From: Streptomyces sp. A3M-1-3
Lineage (GTDB): Bacteria > Actinomycetota > Actinomycetes > Streptomycetales > Streptomycetaceae
Length of the DNA stretch: 64,000 nt
Assembly (NCBI RefSeq): GCF_024213665.1
Contig: NZ_JANAVP010000009.1
Coordinates: 175,540-239,539, forward strand
Direction: 5' to 3'
This document shows, one piece after another, positions 51,976-61,270 of this stretch; the first letter of the stretch is position 1, and each line of letters starts with the position of its first letter. The notes under the pieces were generated by a model. The model did no database searches and was not told the origin of the DNA. It saw only the letters and a list, made by a program, of their open reading frames with translations. A program made the translations under genes and the position numbers.

Positions 51976-53313
51976 ATGAGTCTGCGGGCACGCGTCACCG
52001 CCCCCGACGAGCACAGCGGGGGGAGGGAGGACGGCCACCTGGTCGCCTCCTACCGCGCCAAGCTCCTCGAGGAGATCGACCTCGCCGAGATGTCCTCTCT
52101 CGCGACGGCCGAGCGGCGGGCGCGCCTGGAGCGCGTACTGGGCCACATCATCAGCCGCGAGGGCCCGGTGCTCTCCACTGCCGAGCGCTCACAACTCATC
52201 CGCCGCGTCGTCGACGAGGCGCTCGGGCTCGGCGTCCTGGAACCCCTCCTCGAAGACGCGTCGATCTCCGAAATCATGGTCAACGGCCCGGACCAGATCT
52301 TTGTCGAGCGGGCCGGCCGGGTCGAGCAGCTCCCGCTGCGCTTCGCGTCCAACGAGCAGCTGATGCAGACCATCGAACGCATCGTCTCCACCGTCAACCG
52401 CCGCGTGGACGAGGCGAATCCGATGGTCGACGCCCGCCTCCCGTCCGGCGAACGCGTCAACGTGATCATCCCGCCGCTCTCCCTCACCGGCCCCACCCTC
52501 ACCATCCGGCGGTTCCCCCGCGCGTTCACCCTGCGGGAGATGATCAACCTCGGCTCGCTCGACGACCAGATGCTGCTGCTGCTCTCCGGACTCGTCCAGG
52601 CCAAGATGAACGTCATCGTCTCGGGCGCCACCGGCACCGGCAAGACGACCCTCCTCAACGCCCTCTCGGGCCTCATCCCCGAGGGCGAGCGCATCATCAC
52701 CATCGAGGACTCCGCCGAGCTCCAGCTCCAGCAGGCGCACGTCATCCGACTGGAGACCCGCCCGCCGAACGTCGAGGGCAAGGGCCAGATCACCATCCGC
52801 GACCTGGTCCGCAACTCGCTGCGTATGCGCCCCGACCGCATCATCGTCGGCGAGGTCCGCGGCGGCGAGACGCTCGACATGCTCCAGGCCATGTCGACCG
52901 GCCACGACGGCTCGCTGGCCACGGTCCACGCCAACAGCGCGGAGGACGCGCTGATGCGGCTGCAGACCCTGGCGTCGATGTCGGAGGTGGAGGTGCCGTT
53001 CGAGGCGCTCCAGGACCAGATCAACAGCGCGGTCGACGTTGTCGTACAGCTGACCCGGCACGGCGACGGCTCCCGCCGGATCACCGAGATCGCGATCATC
53101 GACTCGCACGGCCGTGATCCCTTCCGTATCACCTCCGTGTGCCGTTTCGTTGCCGAGCCGATGGCCGCCGACGGCAGGGTCTACGGGCACTTCGAGTACT
53201 ACCCGCTCCCGCGCCGCATCGCCGAACGGCTCTACATGAACAACCAGCCGATCCCGCAGGCGTACGGGGTCGCCGCCTCCGAGGACCAACTCGCCACCAG
53301 AGAAGCCATCTAG
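51976..53313 (+). CDS. tadA: Flp pilus assembly ATPase CpaF/TadA
   Basis: 445 residues. Type II/IV secretion ATPase: N-terminal domain (VLEPLLEDASISEIMVNGPD, a CpaF hallmark), Walker A GATGTGKTT (217-225), Asp box ITIEDSAELQL, Walker B RIIVGEVRGGE (288-298) and His box TGHDGSLATVHAN. It drives pilin assembly at the inner membrane with TadB and TadC. Confidence 0.96.
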   Translation: MSLRARVTAPDEHSGGREDGHLVASYRAKLLEEIDLAEMSSLATAERRARLERVLGHIISREGPVLSTAERSQLIRRVVDEALGLGVLEPLLEDASISEIMVNGPDQIFVERAGRVEQLPLRFASNEQLMQTIERIVSTVNRRVDEANPMVDARLPSGERVNVIIPPLSLTGPTLTIRRFPRAFTLREMINLGSLDDQMLLLLSGLVQAKMNVIVSGATGTGKTTLLNALSGLIPEGERIITIEDSAELQLQQAHVIRLETRPPNVEGKGQITIRDLVRNSLRMRPDRIIVGEVRGGETLDMLQAMSTGHDGSLATVHANSAEDALMRLQTLASMSEVEVPFEALQDQINSAVDVVVQLTRHGDGSRRITEIAIIDSHGRDPFRITSVCRFVAEPMAADGRVYGHFEYYPLPRRIAERLYMNNQPIPQAYGVAASEDQLATREAI

Positions 53314-53404
53314 CCATCCAGCCAACTGGACAACTGGGCAACTGGACAACCAGCGGACCGCCCGACCAGGAAGCCGAAGCCGACCAGGAAGCTGATCAAC
53401 AGCC

Positions 53405-54343
53405 ATGAACAACATCGCGCTACTCACGATCGGCGTCACCCTGCTGGGCGGCGTCCTCGTGGTCATGGGCGTGCATGCCTACTCCTCGGGCCAGGCACAG
53501 CGCGCGGCCCTGGTCGACCGCCTCTCGATGACCGGCCAGCTGCCCGCGGCCGGCCGCGAGCGCCGGTTCCGTGGGGTGGACCGGCGGCTGCGGAGGACCG
53601 CCCTCGGCAAGCGGATCGAACTGAAGCTGGCCGCGACGGGCCTGGACCTCACCCCGGGCGAGTTCTTCGTCTACATGGTGGCGGGCGTCGCCGGTCTGTG
53701 GCTGGTCGCGGCCTCCATGCTCGCCTCGTTCTTCGGCCCGGTGGCCGGCCTGATCGGGCTCTGGGCGGCCAACGCCTTCCTCAACTGGCAGCGCAACAAG
53801 CGCATCGAGAAGTTCATCAACCAGCTCCCCGAACTCTCCCGCATCCTCGCGAACGCCACTCAGGCCGGTCTCGCGCTGCGTACGGCGATCAGCATGGCGG
53901 CAGAGGAGCTGGAGGCCCCAGCCGGCGAGGAACTCTCCCGGGTCGCCGACCGCCTGGCGGTGGGCCACTCCATCGACGACGCCCTGGGCGAGCTGGCCGA
54001 ACGGCTCCCGTCACGCGAACTCGTCGTCCTCGTCACGACCCTCGTCCTCTCCAACCGTGCGGGCGGAGCGATCGTCGGCTCGCTGCGCAACCTCACCGTG
54101 ACGCTGGAGGAGCGCAAGGAGACGCGGCGCGAGGTCAGGACACAGCTCTCGCAAGTGACCGTCACGGCATACGCGATTCCGGTCTTCGGCCTCGGCTCGC
54201 TGCTCCTCCTCGACGCGATCATGCCGGGCGCGCTCGACCGTATGACCGGCGCCCTGATCGGCCAGGCCGCCGTGATCATTTCGATCGCCCTGTACGCGGT
54301 CGGCTTCGCGGTGATCCGCCGCCTGTCCAAGATCGACGTCTGA
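53405..54343 (+). CDS. tadB: Flp pilus assembly protein TadB
   Basis: 312 residues. N-terminal membrane span, then GSPII F domain (INQLPELSRILANATQAGLA, RTAISMAAEELEAPAGEELS, RVADRLAVGHSIDDAL) and two or three C-terminal spans. Follows tadA after 91 bp that contain CAACTGG repeats (about 53322-53352). Confidence 0.92.
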   Translation: MNNIALLTIGVTLLGGVLVVMGVHAYSSGQAQRAALVDRLSMTGQLPAAGRERRFRGVDRRLRRTALGKRIELKLAATGLDLTPGEFFVYMVAGVAGLWLVAASMLASFFGPVAGLIGLWAANAFLNWQRNKRIEKFINQLPELSRILANATQAGLALRTAISMAAEELEAPAGEELSRVADRLAVGHSIDDALGELAERLPSRELVVLVTTLVLSNRAGGAIVGSLRNLTVTLEERKETRREVRTQLSQVTVTAYAIPVFGLGSLLLLDAIMPGALDRMTGALIGQAAVIISIALYAVGFAVIRRLSKIDV

Positions 54344-54377
54344 AGAATCCGAGGAATCTGAGGGAGGGAGGGCGGAC

Positions 54378-55265
54378 ATGGGACTGCTGCTCGCATTCGT
54401 GGTCGGCCTGAGCGTCATCGGCGCCATCCACGGCATCCGGATGTACCGGGCCGACGCCAAGCTCCCCGGAGACCTGGCGATCGCGCTGGAGGTCGGTTCC
54501 TCCCGTACGACCGCCGTCGGTTCCGGCATCGACCGGCTGGGCATGCGGTGGGCGCCCACCGTGCTGCGGATGATGGGACCCAAGCGGGTCAACAAGAAGC
54601 GCAAGCAGATCGACATGGCCGGAAACCCGGCCGGCCTGACCATCGACCGCTACGCCGCCCGCCGCGCGGTCTACGGCTTCCTCGGCCTCCTCGGCGCCTT
54701 CTCGATGATCATCCGCGGACAGGTCGTCCTGTCTCTGCTGATGATCGCCTTCGGCCTGTTCTGGATAGAGGTCGGCATCTGGTCGGCGATCCGCGTACGC
54801 AAGGACCACATCGAGCGGACCCTGCCCGACTTCCTCGACGTACTCGCGGTCGTGGTGAGCGCCGGACTCGGCTTCCGGCAGGCGCTGGAACGCGTCTCCG
54901 AGAAGTACAAGGGCCCCTGGTCGGACGAACTCCGCATCACGCTGCGCCAGATGGACATGGGCGTAGGCCGCCGGCAGGCGTTCCAGCAACTGCGCAAGCG
55001 CAACGACTCCGAGCAGGTGGCGCAGTTCGTCACCGCCCTCCAGCAGGGCGAGGAGCTCGGCGCCCCGATCGTCGACACGCTGATCCAGATCGCCGAGGAC
55101 ATGCGCCGCACCGACGCGCAGAACGCCCGCCGCAAGGCGTCCAAGGCCGTACCGAAGGCGACCTTCGCCGTCACCACGTTCATGCTGCCGGGGACGCTGA
55201 TCCTGCTCGTCTGCGGCTTCGTCTACGGCGCGGACGTCGACTTCGGCGCCATCACGGGGGGCTGA
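54378..55265 (+). CDS. tadC: Flp pilus assembly protein TadC
   Basis: 295 residues, second GSPII F-type membrane protein (ERTLPDFLDVLAVVVSAGLG, FRQALERVSEKYKGPWSDEL, MDMGVGRRQAFQQLRKRNDS) with four spans. TadB and TadC form the inner-membrane platform. The N-terminal 80 residues hold a span and a basic loop. Confidence 0.92.
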   Translation: MGLLLAFVVGLSVIGAIHGIRMYRADAKLPGDLAIALEVGSSRTTAVGSGIDRLGMRWAPTVLRMMGPKRVNKKRKQIDMAGNPAGLTIDRYAARRAVYGFLGLLGAFSMIIRGQVVLSLLMIAFGLFWIEVGIWSAIRVRKDHIERTLPDFLDVLAVVVSAGLGFRQALERVSEKYKGPWSDELRITLRQMDMGVGRRQAFQQLRKRNDSEQVAQFVTALQQGEELGAPIVDTLIQIAEDMRRTDAQNARRKASKAVPKATFAVTTFMLPGTLILLVCGFVYGADVDFGAITGG

Positions 55266-55290
55266 CGGTGAGAGGCGAGGTGCCGGGCCC

Positions 55291-56634
55291 ATGACGATAC
55301 AACTCAGCCGTAGGCGCGGCGAGGTGATGACCACTCGCGCGGACGGCGGACGGCGGGAAGCACTCCCGGCCCTGCCGCTCCCGGCCCTACCGCTCCAGGT
55401 GAACGCCCTGCAAGCCATGTGCCGGCAGGTCTTCGGCTTCCGGCTGGCGATGATCGGGATCGGCACGCCCTTCGCCCTGGAAGGGACCGAGCGCGGCCTC
55501 GCCACCTGGCTGGTGGGCGGCGCGGTGGTGATCACGTTCATGGGCTCGTACGTCCTCTTCCGGGACTGGGAGCGCTTTGGGCCGCTGCTGCTGCGGCACC
55601 CCTGGCTGCTCGCCGTCGACATGGTCTTCAGCAGCCTGCTGCTCCTCACCGCCACGCCGGAATCGACCCTGGGATACGTCACCGTCTGCACCCCACTCCT
55701 GGCCGGACTGGTCTACGGCTGGCGTGGCGCGGCGTACTTCGCCGCTCTTCAGGCGCTGATCCTCGCCGGGGTCTACGCCGTCGACCCGAAGCTCGAAGCA
55801 TCAGCCTCCAGCGCGCTGATGCTCCCCGGCTTCTGCATCATCGCGGGAGCGGTGGGCGTGACCCTGCGCAACCTGATGTTCCGCTTCGGTACGGCGAGCC
55901 AGGCCCTGACCGAGACGCGTGCCCGCCTCGCCGTGTCCGAGGCGGTCGCGGACGAGCGAGCGCGCCTGGCGCGTGAGATGCACGACTCGGTCGCCAAGAC
56001 CCTGCACGGCGTGGCGCTCGCCGCCGACGGACTCGCCTCCTCGGCCGACCGGATGGACCCGAGCACGCTCAAGCACCAGGCCGAGCTGGTCGCACGGTCC
56101 GCCCGGCGGGCTGCCTCCGAATCACGCGAGCTGCTGGCGGACCTGCGCCGCGAGGGCGACCTCGACACGACGGGGGTACTCGTCGCCGACGAACTGACGG
56201 CGCAGGTACGCGACTTCACTGCCCGTACGGGCATCCCCGCCGACTTCCGCCCGCTGGGCCCGGCGCCGGCCCCGGCCATCCCTCACGCGGTGGCCCGCCA
56301 GCTCCTGACCGTGGCCGCGGAAGCCCTGGAGAACGCCCACCGCCACGCCCACGCCACCCACGTGACCGTCGAGGCCGGAATCCTCGACGGCATGCTCCGG
56401 ATCAGCATCCGCGACAACGGCCGCGGCCTGCCGCCCGGCACCACGCTCGACGAACTCCGCCGGGCCGGGCACTTCGGCCTCGTCGGCATGGTCGAACGGG
56501 CCGCCGGCATAGGCGCCCGCATCCGCATCGGCCGGGGCCGCACCACGTCCGGCACGGAGGTACGGCTCGACCTCCCGGTCGCGGCCCTGACCCCGGGCGG
56601 GGCCGCCGCAGACACACAACCTGACCCGACCTGA
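55291..56634 (+). CDS. NarL-type sensor histidine kinase
   Basis: 447 residues. Five or six membrane segments (about 50-195), then HisKA_3 dimerisation domain with REMHDSVAKTLHG (His231) and a GHKL ATPase with EALENAHRHAHA, IRDNGRGLPPG and HFGLVGMVERAAG. Located within the tad locus and followed 28 bp later by its response regulator, so it may control pilus genes. Confidence 0.93.
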   Translation: MTIQLSRRRGEVMTTRADGGRREALPALPLPALPLQVNALQAMCRQVFGFRLAMIGIGTPFALEGTERGLATWLVGGAVVITFMGSYVLFRDWERFGPLLLRHPWLLAVDMVFSSLLLLTATPESTLGYVTVCTPLLAGLVYGWRGAAYFAALQALILAGVYAVDPKLEASASSALMLPGFCIIAGAVGVTLRNLMFRFGTASQALTETRARLAVSEAVADERARLAREMHDSVAKTLHGVALAADGLASSADRMDPSTLKHQAELVARSARRAASESRELLADLRREGDLDTTGVLVADELTAQVRDFTARTGIPADFRPLGPAPAPAIPHAVARQLLTVAAEALENAHRHAHATHVTVEAGILDGMLRISIRDNGRGLPPGTTLDELRRAGHFGLVGMVERAAGIGARIRIGRGRTTSGTEVRLDLPVAALTPGGAAADTQPDPT

Positions 56635-56662
56635 CCCGACCTTTCCGAGAGGAGGCCGCACC

Positions 56663-57457
56663 ATGCCGGAAGAGACGCCGTTCACCGCGTTTCCCGATCC
56701 CTTCAGCCAGGCGCCCCTTCGCGTCGTAGTCGCCGACGACAACCCGGTCGTACGTGCAGGACTCACCGTCCTGCTCGGTGGCCGCGACGACATCCAGGTG
56801 GTCGCCGAGGCCGCGGACGGCCGCGAGGCGCTCCGGATGACACAGCAGCTCCGGCCGGACGTGGTGCTGCTCGATGTCCGCATGCCCGGCGTCGACGGCA
56901 TATCCGCGCTGCCGTACCTGGTCCAGGTGGCACCGGTGATGATGCTGACGTACAGCCGCGAGAGCGAGATCGTGCGCGAGGCGCTGCGGCTGGGCGCGGG
57001 CGGATACCTGGTCCACGGCGAGTTCACGGCCGACCAACTCGTCGGCGCGGTACATGACATACGGGCGGGCCGCGCCCACTTCACGGCCACGGCCGCGAAC
57101 GCGCTGCTCGCGCAGGTACGCGAGGGAGGGGCCGGACTGGGCCGACCAGGTGCGACTGCACACGGCTTGCCGGCGCGGCACGCACCGACTTCATTCAATC
57201 CGAGTCAAAACACTTCGCACACGCAACGCGGTGTGGGACAGTCTCACTTCGGGCTCAGTTCGAGGGAGGTGGAGGTAATGGACCTGATCGCGTCAGGGAT
57301 GAACAACCTGCAGATCGCCGCCACTTGCTTCATCAGCGAGAAGACCGTGAAGAACCACATCAACCGCATCTTCGCCAAGCTCCACAGCGCCAGCCGCAGC
57401 GAGGCGATAGCGGTCTGGCTGGGCACGGTCCACGGCACGGGCGGCAGCCATGACTGA
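56663..57457 (+). CDS. NarL/FixJ response regulator
   Basis: 264 residues. Receiver with VVADDNPVV, phosphoacceptor Asp71 in VVLLDVRMPG, and a LuxR-type C-terminal helix-turn-helix (LSSREVEVMDLIASGMNNLQ, then SEKTVKNHINRIFAKL). The linker (about 150-200) is unusually polar (NPSQNTSHTQ). Partner of the kinase just upstream; pilin genes downstream are the likely target. Confidence 0.93.
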   Translation: MPEETPFTAFPDPFSQAPLRVVVADDNPVVRAGLTVLLGGRDDIQVVAEAADGREALRMTQQLRPDVVLLDVRMPGVDGISALPYLVQVAPVMMLTYSRESEIVREALRLGAGGYLVHGEFTADQLVGAVHDIRAGRAHFTATAANALLAQVREGGAGLGRPGATAHGLPARHAPTSFNPSQNTSHTQRGVGQSHFGLSSREVEVMDLIASGMNNLQIAATCFISEKTVKNHINRIFAKLHSASRSEAIAVWLGTVHGTGGSHD

Positions 57458-57615
57458 GCGGGGGAGGACCCACGGATGGCTTTGGGCCTCGCATTGGGCC
57501 CTGGGGCCCTCTGGCGCTCCGGTCGTTCGGGCGTACGTTGCTCGTAACGCCTTGGCTGCTGATGAGACTTGCGCGCTGATCGCTCGCCGGTCGGCCGGAC
57601 CCGGAGGAGATTCCC

Positions 57616-57864
57616 ATGTCGAACAACCCGATGCTGAAGGCAACCGTCGACACGAATGTCCGCGTGAACGGCTGGGCCAACACGGCGATCACGAGGATCC
57701 AGAAGCGGTACGAAGCGAAGGACCGCGGCCAGACGGCGTTCGAGTACCTGGGGATTATCTTGGTGGTGGTGGCGATCATTGGTGGTATCGCGGCTACGGG
57801 AATTGGCGGGGCGATTCAGGCACGTATCGCGGGGCTCGTCGCCACGATCACCGCAGGCGAGTGA
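57616..57864 (+). CDS. flp: Flp-type pilin
   Basis: 82 residues, ATG preceded by GGAGGAG. Long leader, then DRGQTAFEYLGIILVVVAII, the Flp pilin core with G^Q cleavage, Glu at +5 and Tyr at +6, followed by a short tail. Probably the major pilin. Stop overlaps the next start (GTGA). The 158-bp gap before it likely carries a separate promoter. Confidence 0.92.
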   Translation: MSNNPMLKATVDTNVRVNGWANTAITRIQKRYEAKDRGQTAFEYLGIILVVVAIIGGIAATGIGGAIQARIAGLVATITAGE

Positions 57865-58499
57865 TCAGGCGTCTTCGCTGCGACCAAGGGCAGGCCTTCC
57901 CCATCTACATCATGATGGTGGCGGGCCTGCTCTTTGTTGCGCTCGCCTTCTTTGCGGTCGGTCAGGCTTCAGCGACACGGAACGGTGCGCAGGGAGCGGC
58001 CGACGCGGCCGCGCTCGCGGCGGCGCAGGAAGCGCGCAGTAACTTGATCCCAGGTTTCGACCTTGAACGCCTCGATCCTGAGGGGTGGGAGGACCTGCTC
58101 GATGGCAACGGGTTCGACCTGACTGGGGCCTGTGGACGGGCTGCTGATCTCGCGGCCAGTAACGACTCGACGGTCGTCGAATGTCTGCCCCCAACGCTGG
58201 CGAATGAGTTCACGGTTGAGATCGAGACCAATTACACGGTGGGCAATTCGGTGATCCCCGGCACTGAGGATCGGCACGCTGCCGCTTCAGCGACGGCCGT
58301 GATCGAACCACGTTGCGACTTGCTGCCACGTCCCGTCCCTGGCAACGATCAGCCGCCTGGTGACGACGAGAGCGGTGAAGAGCGGACGCCGGTCGAGTTC
58401 AGGTGCGACGGGGGCGAGACAGTGGAGTTTGATCCCTTGGATCCGATCTCCTGGACCGACCTTGGGAAATTCCTCTTCTCCGTGCGTCTGGCCGACTGA
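57861..58499 (+). CDS. TadG-like pilus-associated protein
   Basis: 212 residues from GTG 57861. Begins RRLRCDQGQAFPIYIMMVAG, the TadG/TadE_N (DUF2134-like) membrane anchor, followed by ARNGAQGAADAAALAAAQEA, a strong family marker, and an outside domain with several cysteines. The tail from about 170 is acidic. Confidence 0.85.
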   Translation: MIRRLRCDQGQAFPIYIMMVAGLLFVALAFFAVGQASATRNGAQGAADAAALAAAQEARSNLIPGFDLERLDPEGWEDLLDGNGFDLTGACGRAADLAASNDSTVVECLPPTLANEFTVEIETNYTVGNSVIPGTEDRHAAASATAVIEPRCDLLPRPVPGNDQPPGDDESGEERTPVEFRCDGGETVEFDPLDPISWTDLGKFLFSVRLAD

Positions 58500-58530
58500 C
58501 AGCGAACGACAAGCAAAGGAACCGGCACTC

Positions 58531-59124
58531 ATGAGTATTCGGCACACTACGAAGGCCCAAAGGGGAGCAGTAGGGTTGGCCATGGCAGCTGCATTGTCCC
58601 TCGCCGTGGCCGGCTGCGGTGGAGACGAGAAGAAGCCAGAGTCCAGCACCTCGTCCGCACCTTCTACGGACACGGGCAAGCAGTCGGACAACACCCCGGT
58701 CGATGACCAGCCCGATCCGAACGTGAAGTTGGCTGAACTCAAGGGTGCGGGCAATGTCCTGCTCACTATCAACGCCGTCGAGCGGGACCCCGGTGGCTTC
58801 GTGACAGTCAGTGGGCAGATTAAGAATCAAGGCACCGAGATCTTTGTGAACAACTTCCCATGGAGGGGGACTGAAACTGAAGTTGTGCGCAAGAACGGAA
58901 ACTCGGTAGCCGGTGCCACGCTGGTCGACGATGTGGGCAAGAAGCGCTACTACATCCTCCGTGACACGGATGGTCGCTGCCTTTGCACCAATGGCATCAA
59001 CCCGATCAAGCCAGGTGAATCGATTCCTGTCTTCATGCAGTTCCCTGCGCCTCCGGAGGGGACCTCGGAGGTCGAATTCTCCCTCCCGACGTTTCCAACC
59101 GCGACGCTGAAGATCGCTGCGTGA
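58531..59124 (+). CDS. Putative lipoprotein of the tad locus
   Basis: 197 residues. Lipobox LSLAVAGCGGDE (Cys about 29), a Ser/Thr-rich linker and a beta-rich domain (VLLTINAVERDPGGFVTVSG, IFVNNFPWRGTETEV, KRYYILRDTDGRCLCTNGIN). Function unknown. Its position between the TadG-like and OmpA-like genes suggests an envelope role. GTGA overlap with the next gene. Confidence 0.88.
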   Translation: MSIRHTTKAQRGAVGLAMAAALSLAVAGCGGDEKKPESSTSSAPSTDTGKQSDNTPVDDQPDPNVKLAELKGAGNVLLTINAVERDPGGFVTVSGQIKNQGTEIFVNNFPWRGTETEVVRKNGNSVAGATLVDDVGKKRYYILRDTDGRCLCTNGINPIKPGESIPVFMQFPAPPEGTSEVEFSLPTFPTATLKIAA

Positions 59125-59789
59125 GTGCCGACATGACTGGTACTCATGTGTACATCGCGAAGCCGCGCGGCAGGCTGACTCTCGCCACCTTTGTGATGCT
59201 CGCGGCCATCCACCTACCCACTGCGTCCCAGGCCAACGCCGATGAGCAACCCAGTGTTCCCCCTGGCACCGAAGCTTCCGCCGAACCCCCGGTCGAGGTG
59301 GACGGCAACGCGCCGGGCCTCAAGCTGCCGGACGGAGCAACTCTCGCGCCCCCCAAGGTCCTCGACATCAAGCAGGTAGTCGAAGACCTCGGCGGCGAGG
59401 AGCGTCGCGAAGACACCAACGCCGACATCAAGCTCGCGCTCCAAGCAGAGGTGCTGTTCCCCAAGGACAGTGCCAAGCTCAGCAGCGCTGCCACCGCCCG
59501 GATCCAGGCCATCGCCGACGAGATCAAGAAGCAGGACGCCAAGAAGATCCGCGTCTTCGGCTTCACCGACAACCTCGGCTCGTCCGCCCACGGCGACGTG
59601 CTCTCGAAGCAGCGCGCCGACGCCGTGCACGGGGTGCTGACCCAGGCGCTCAACGACGCCGGCATCACCTACGAGGTGCGCGGCTACGGCGAGCAGTACC
59701 CCATTGCCGACAACAACAGCGAAGAGGGCCGGAAGAAGAACCGCCGCGTGGAGGTCTCCTTCCCGCGCGGCGAGACCTCCCAGAACTGA
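59121..59789 (+). CDS. OmpA-like peptidoglycan-binding protein
   Basis: 222 residues. Signal segment RLTLATFVMLAAIHLPTASQ, proline-rich linker, and a C-terminal OmpA domain: EVLFPKDSAKLSSAATARIQ, IRVFGFTDNLGSSAHGDVLS, KQRADAVHGVLTQAL and GRKKNRRVEVSFP (NRRVE, binding to meso-DAP type peptidoglycan). GTG 59121 overlaps the lipoprotein stop; ATG 59133 is an alternative. May tether the pilus machine to the wall. Confidence 0.9.
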   Translation: MSADMTGTHVYIAKPRGRLTLATFVMLAAIHLPTASQANADEQPSVPPGTEASAEPPVEVDGNAPGLKLPDGATLAPPKVLDIKQVVEDLGGEERREDTNADIKLALQAEVLFPKDSAKLSSAATARIQAIADEIKKQDAKKIRVFGFTDNLGSSAHGDVLSKQRADAVHGVLTQALNDAGITYEVRGYGEQYPIADNNSEEGRKKNRRVEVSFPRGETSQN

Positions 59790-59853
59790 ACACCCATGCG
59801 CCGGGCCGTGCTGATCTGCCCATGCGGTCAGGCCCGGACGCGATGTGCCGCCG

Positions 59854-60270
59854 TCAGACCCGCTCGACCTGGGCCTTTGTGCCGCACAGTTTGTTCATGT
59901 CGTCGACGTCGGAGGTGAGGATGATACGCGGACCCGCGTAGCCGAGCGCCGTTGCGGCGACGACGGCGTCGATGGCGTACTTGTGCCCGTGCAGTCCGGC
60001 GTCGCTCAGCAACTCGATGGCGCGCCAGGTGATTGCTTCCGTGACAGGAAGAACCTCCAGCCTGGAGACGTACCAACGGAAGCGATCCATCCGAACCTTT
60101 GCGTGCCAGGCCTCAATGAGTGTCAGGTCGCTGACGGCGACCAGCGTGTCATTGGACTGTGCTGCCCGGATGAAGGCCGTCACCGCTCGGTCGGCACTGA
60201 CGGCCTTGCTGAGGCCTTCGCTGTCGAGGAGCAGGACGCCGTTGCTCAACTGGCCTCGCGGCCGTGCCAT
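59854..60270 (-). CDS. PIN-domain toxin
   Basis: 138 residues, start overlapping the antitoxin by 25 nt. Acidic PIN residues: Asp16 in GVLLLDSEGLSKA, Glu53 in LTLIEAWHAK, Asp101 in KYAIDAVVAATAL and Asp121 in ILTSDVDDM. All four are present, so it is probably an active ribonuclease when free. Confidence 0.88.
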   Translation of the reverse strand: MARPRGQLSNGVLLLDSEGLSKAVSADRAVTAFIRAAQSNDTLVAVSDLTLIEAWHAKVRMDRFRWYVSRLEVLPVTEAITWRAIELLSDAGLHGHKYAIDAVVAATALGYAGPRIILTSDVDDMNKLCGTKAQVERV

Positions 60271-60575
60271 GCGTCTTCACCCTGCCCCGCCTCATCTGCG
60301 TGCTCCTGCGCGGCCAGCGCCTCGGCGCTGCGAAATGCCTGAGCGGCTCGGTCGTGCATCTCCTGAGGAATTGGTCCAGTTTCGGCTTCATTCGCTTGAA
60401 GCAGCTCTTCCAGCAGGTCACGCTGTATCTGTCGCTCCACGGCGGCGCTGATGTACGCGGAAAAGCCCCTCGCGCCGACGCGTGCCTTCACCGCCGCGAT
60501 GCGTCCTGCGGGCATGGAAACGCTGACCTTCTGAGCTGGGCCTTCGTCCGACTGATATGAGGAAGAGGAGTCCAT
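60246..60575 (-). CDS. Antitoxin of the PIN-domain toxin
   Basis: 109 residues from ATG 60575 with GGAAGAGGAG around it on the other strand implying GTCC-rich upstream; start chosen for position. N-terminal ribbon-helix-helix-like KVSVSMPAGRIAAVKARVGA then FSAYISAAVERQIQRDLLEE and an acidic C-terminal tail (EHADEAGQGEDAWHG). Confidence 0.85.
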   Translation of the reverse strand: MDSSSSYQSDEGPAQKVSVSMPAGRIAAVKARVGARGFSAYISAAVERQIQRDLLEELLQANEAETGPIPQEMHDRAAQAFRSAEALAAQEHADEAGQGEDAWHGREAS

Positions 60576-60664
60576 GGGGGACAGGGTAGCAAACCTCGTG
60601 GCAATCGGAGCGGGGGTCAATGTCATCTCGCGTGCGGACCAGGCGCGCCCCGGCGCCCCTCGCC

Positions 60665-60856
60665 CTACAGCAGGTGGTCCGCCTTGCCAGCCTTGATCTC
60701 GCGGATCAGGTTCCGCAGGGCGTCGCGGCTGTTCGTGAGGTGACGGTCCTCCTCGCCGAGGACGGCGATGTAGCCGTTGCCGTCAGCGTCCGTGCCGAGC
60801 CGGAAGCAATTGTTTCCTTCGGCGCAGAGAGGGTCTTCCCAGCGAATCTCCTGCAT
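60665..60856 (-). CDS. 63-residue small protein, copy A
   Basis: Reads RWEDPLCAEGNNCFRLGTDA, DGNGYIAVLGEEDRHLTNSR and DALRNLIREIKAGKADHLL. About 80 percent identical to copy B at 61549-61740, and DNA identity is higher still. Size, cysteine and the strand pattern recall DUF397 partners of DUF5753 regulators, though it is not a clear DUF397. It lies 7 nt after the broken vapC. Confidence 0.78.
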   Translation of the reverse strand: MQEIRWEDPLCAEGNNCFRLGTDADGNGYIAVLGEEDRHLTNSRDALRNLIREIKAGKADHLL

Positions 60857-60863
60857 AGCGGTC

Positions 60864-61270
60864 CTACCTCTCGGCGATCAGCCGGACGGGCTGGCCTGTG
60901 ATGCGAGCGATTGTCTCGAAGTCCGGGTCCTGGTGCAGGACGGTGAGCTTGTGGTGCTGGGTAGTGAGCGCCGCGAGAAGGTCGACCGGGCTTGCGCATT
61001 GATGCCAACCCTTGTCCGCAAGTCTCTGCTGCAACGCGGCGGTCTCCTCCCAGACCGAGTCACGCATGGGGTAGTGGGGGAACGTCTCCCCCGGGAGCCC
61101 CTCTGCCTCGTAGTAGGCCGGGCGACCGCCGACGGCTCGCAGGTATCCCTGCCGCACGAGTTCGCACAGGCCGACAAGCCTTGCGACCACGAGCTGATCC
61201 CATGCCGGACTGCTTTGGCGTCGGTAGGAGTGGATGCGTGCCTGGTGTCGATGAGGAACGCTTCGCTCAC
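60864..61270 (-). pseudogene. VapC (PIN-domain) toxin gene with frameshift
   Basis: GTG/ATG start at 61270 reads SEAFLIDT in one frame, but the PIN body continues in another: ARIHSYRRQSSPAWDQLVVA, RLVGLCELVRQGYLRAVGGR, HQCASPVDLLAALTTQHHKL and LHQDPDFETIARITGQPVRL. The usual DTSAL block after Asp is missing several bases (about 61238-61246), giving the frame change. The catalytic Asp in PVDLLAA and DPDF remain in the body. As read it cannot be translated as one protein. Confidence 0.82.

Noticed and set aside
59801..59837. Hairpin CCGGGCC/GGCCCGG as a terminator of the tad locus
   Set aside because: Only a 7-bp stem with a 23-nt loop; too weak to call with confidence.
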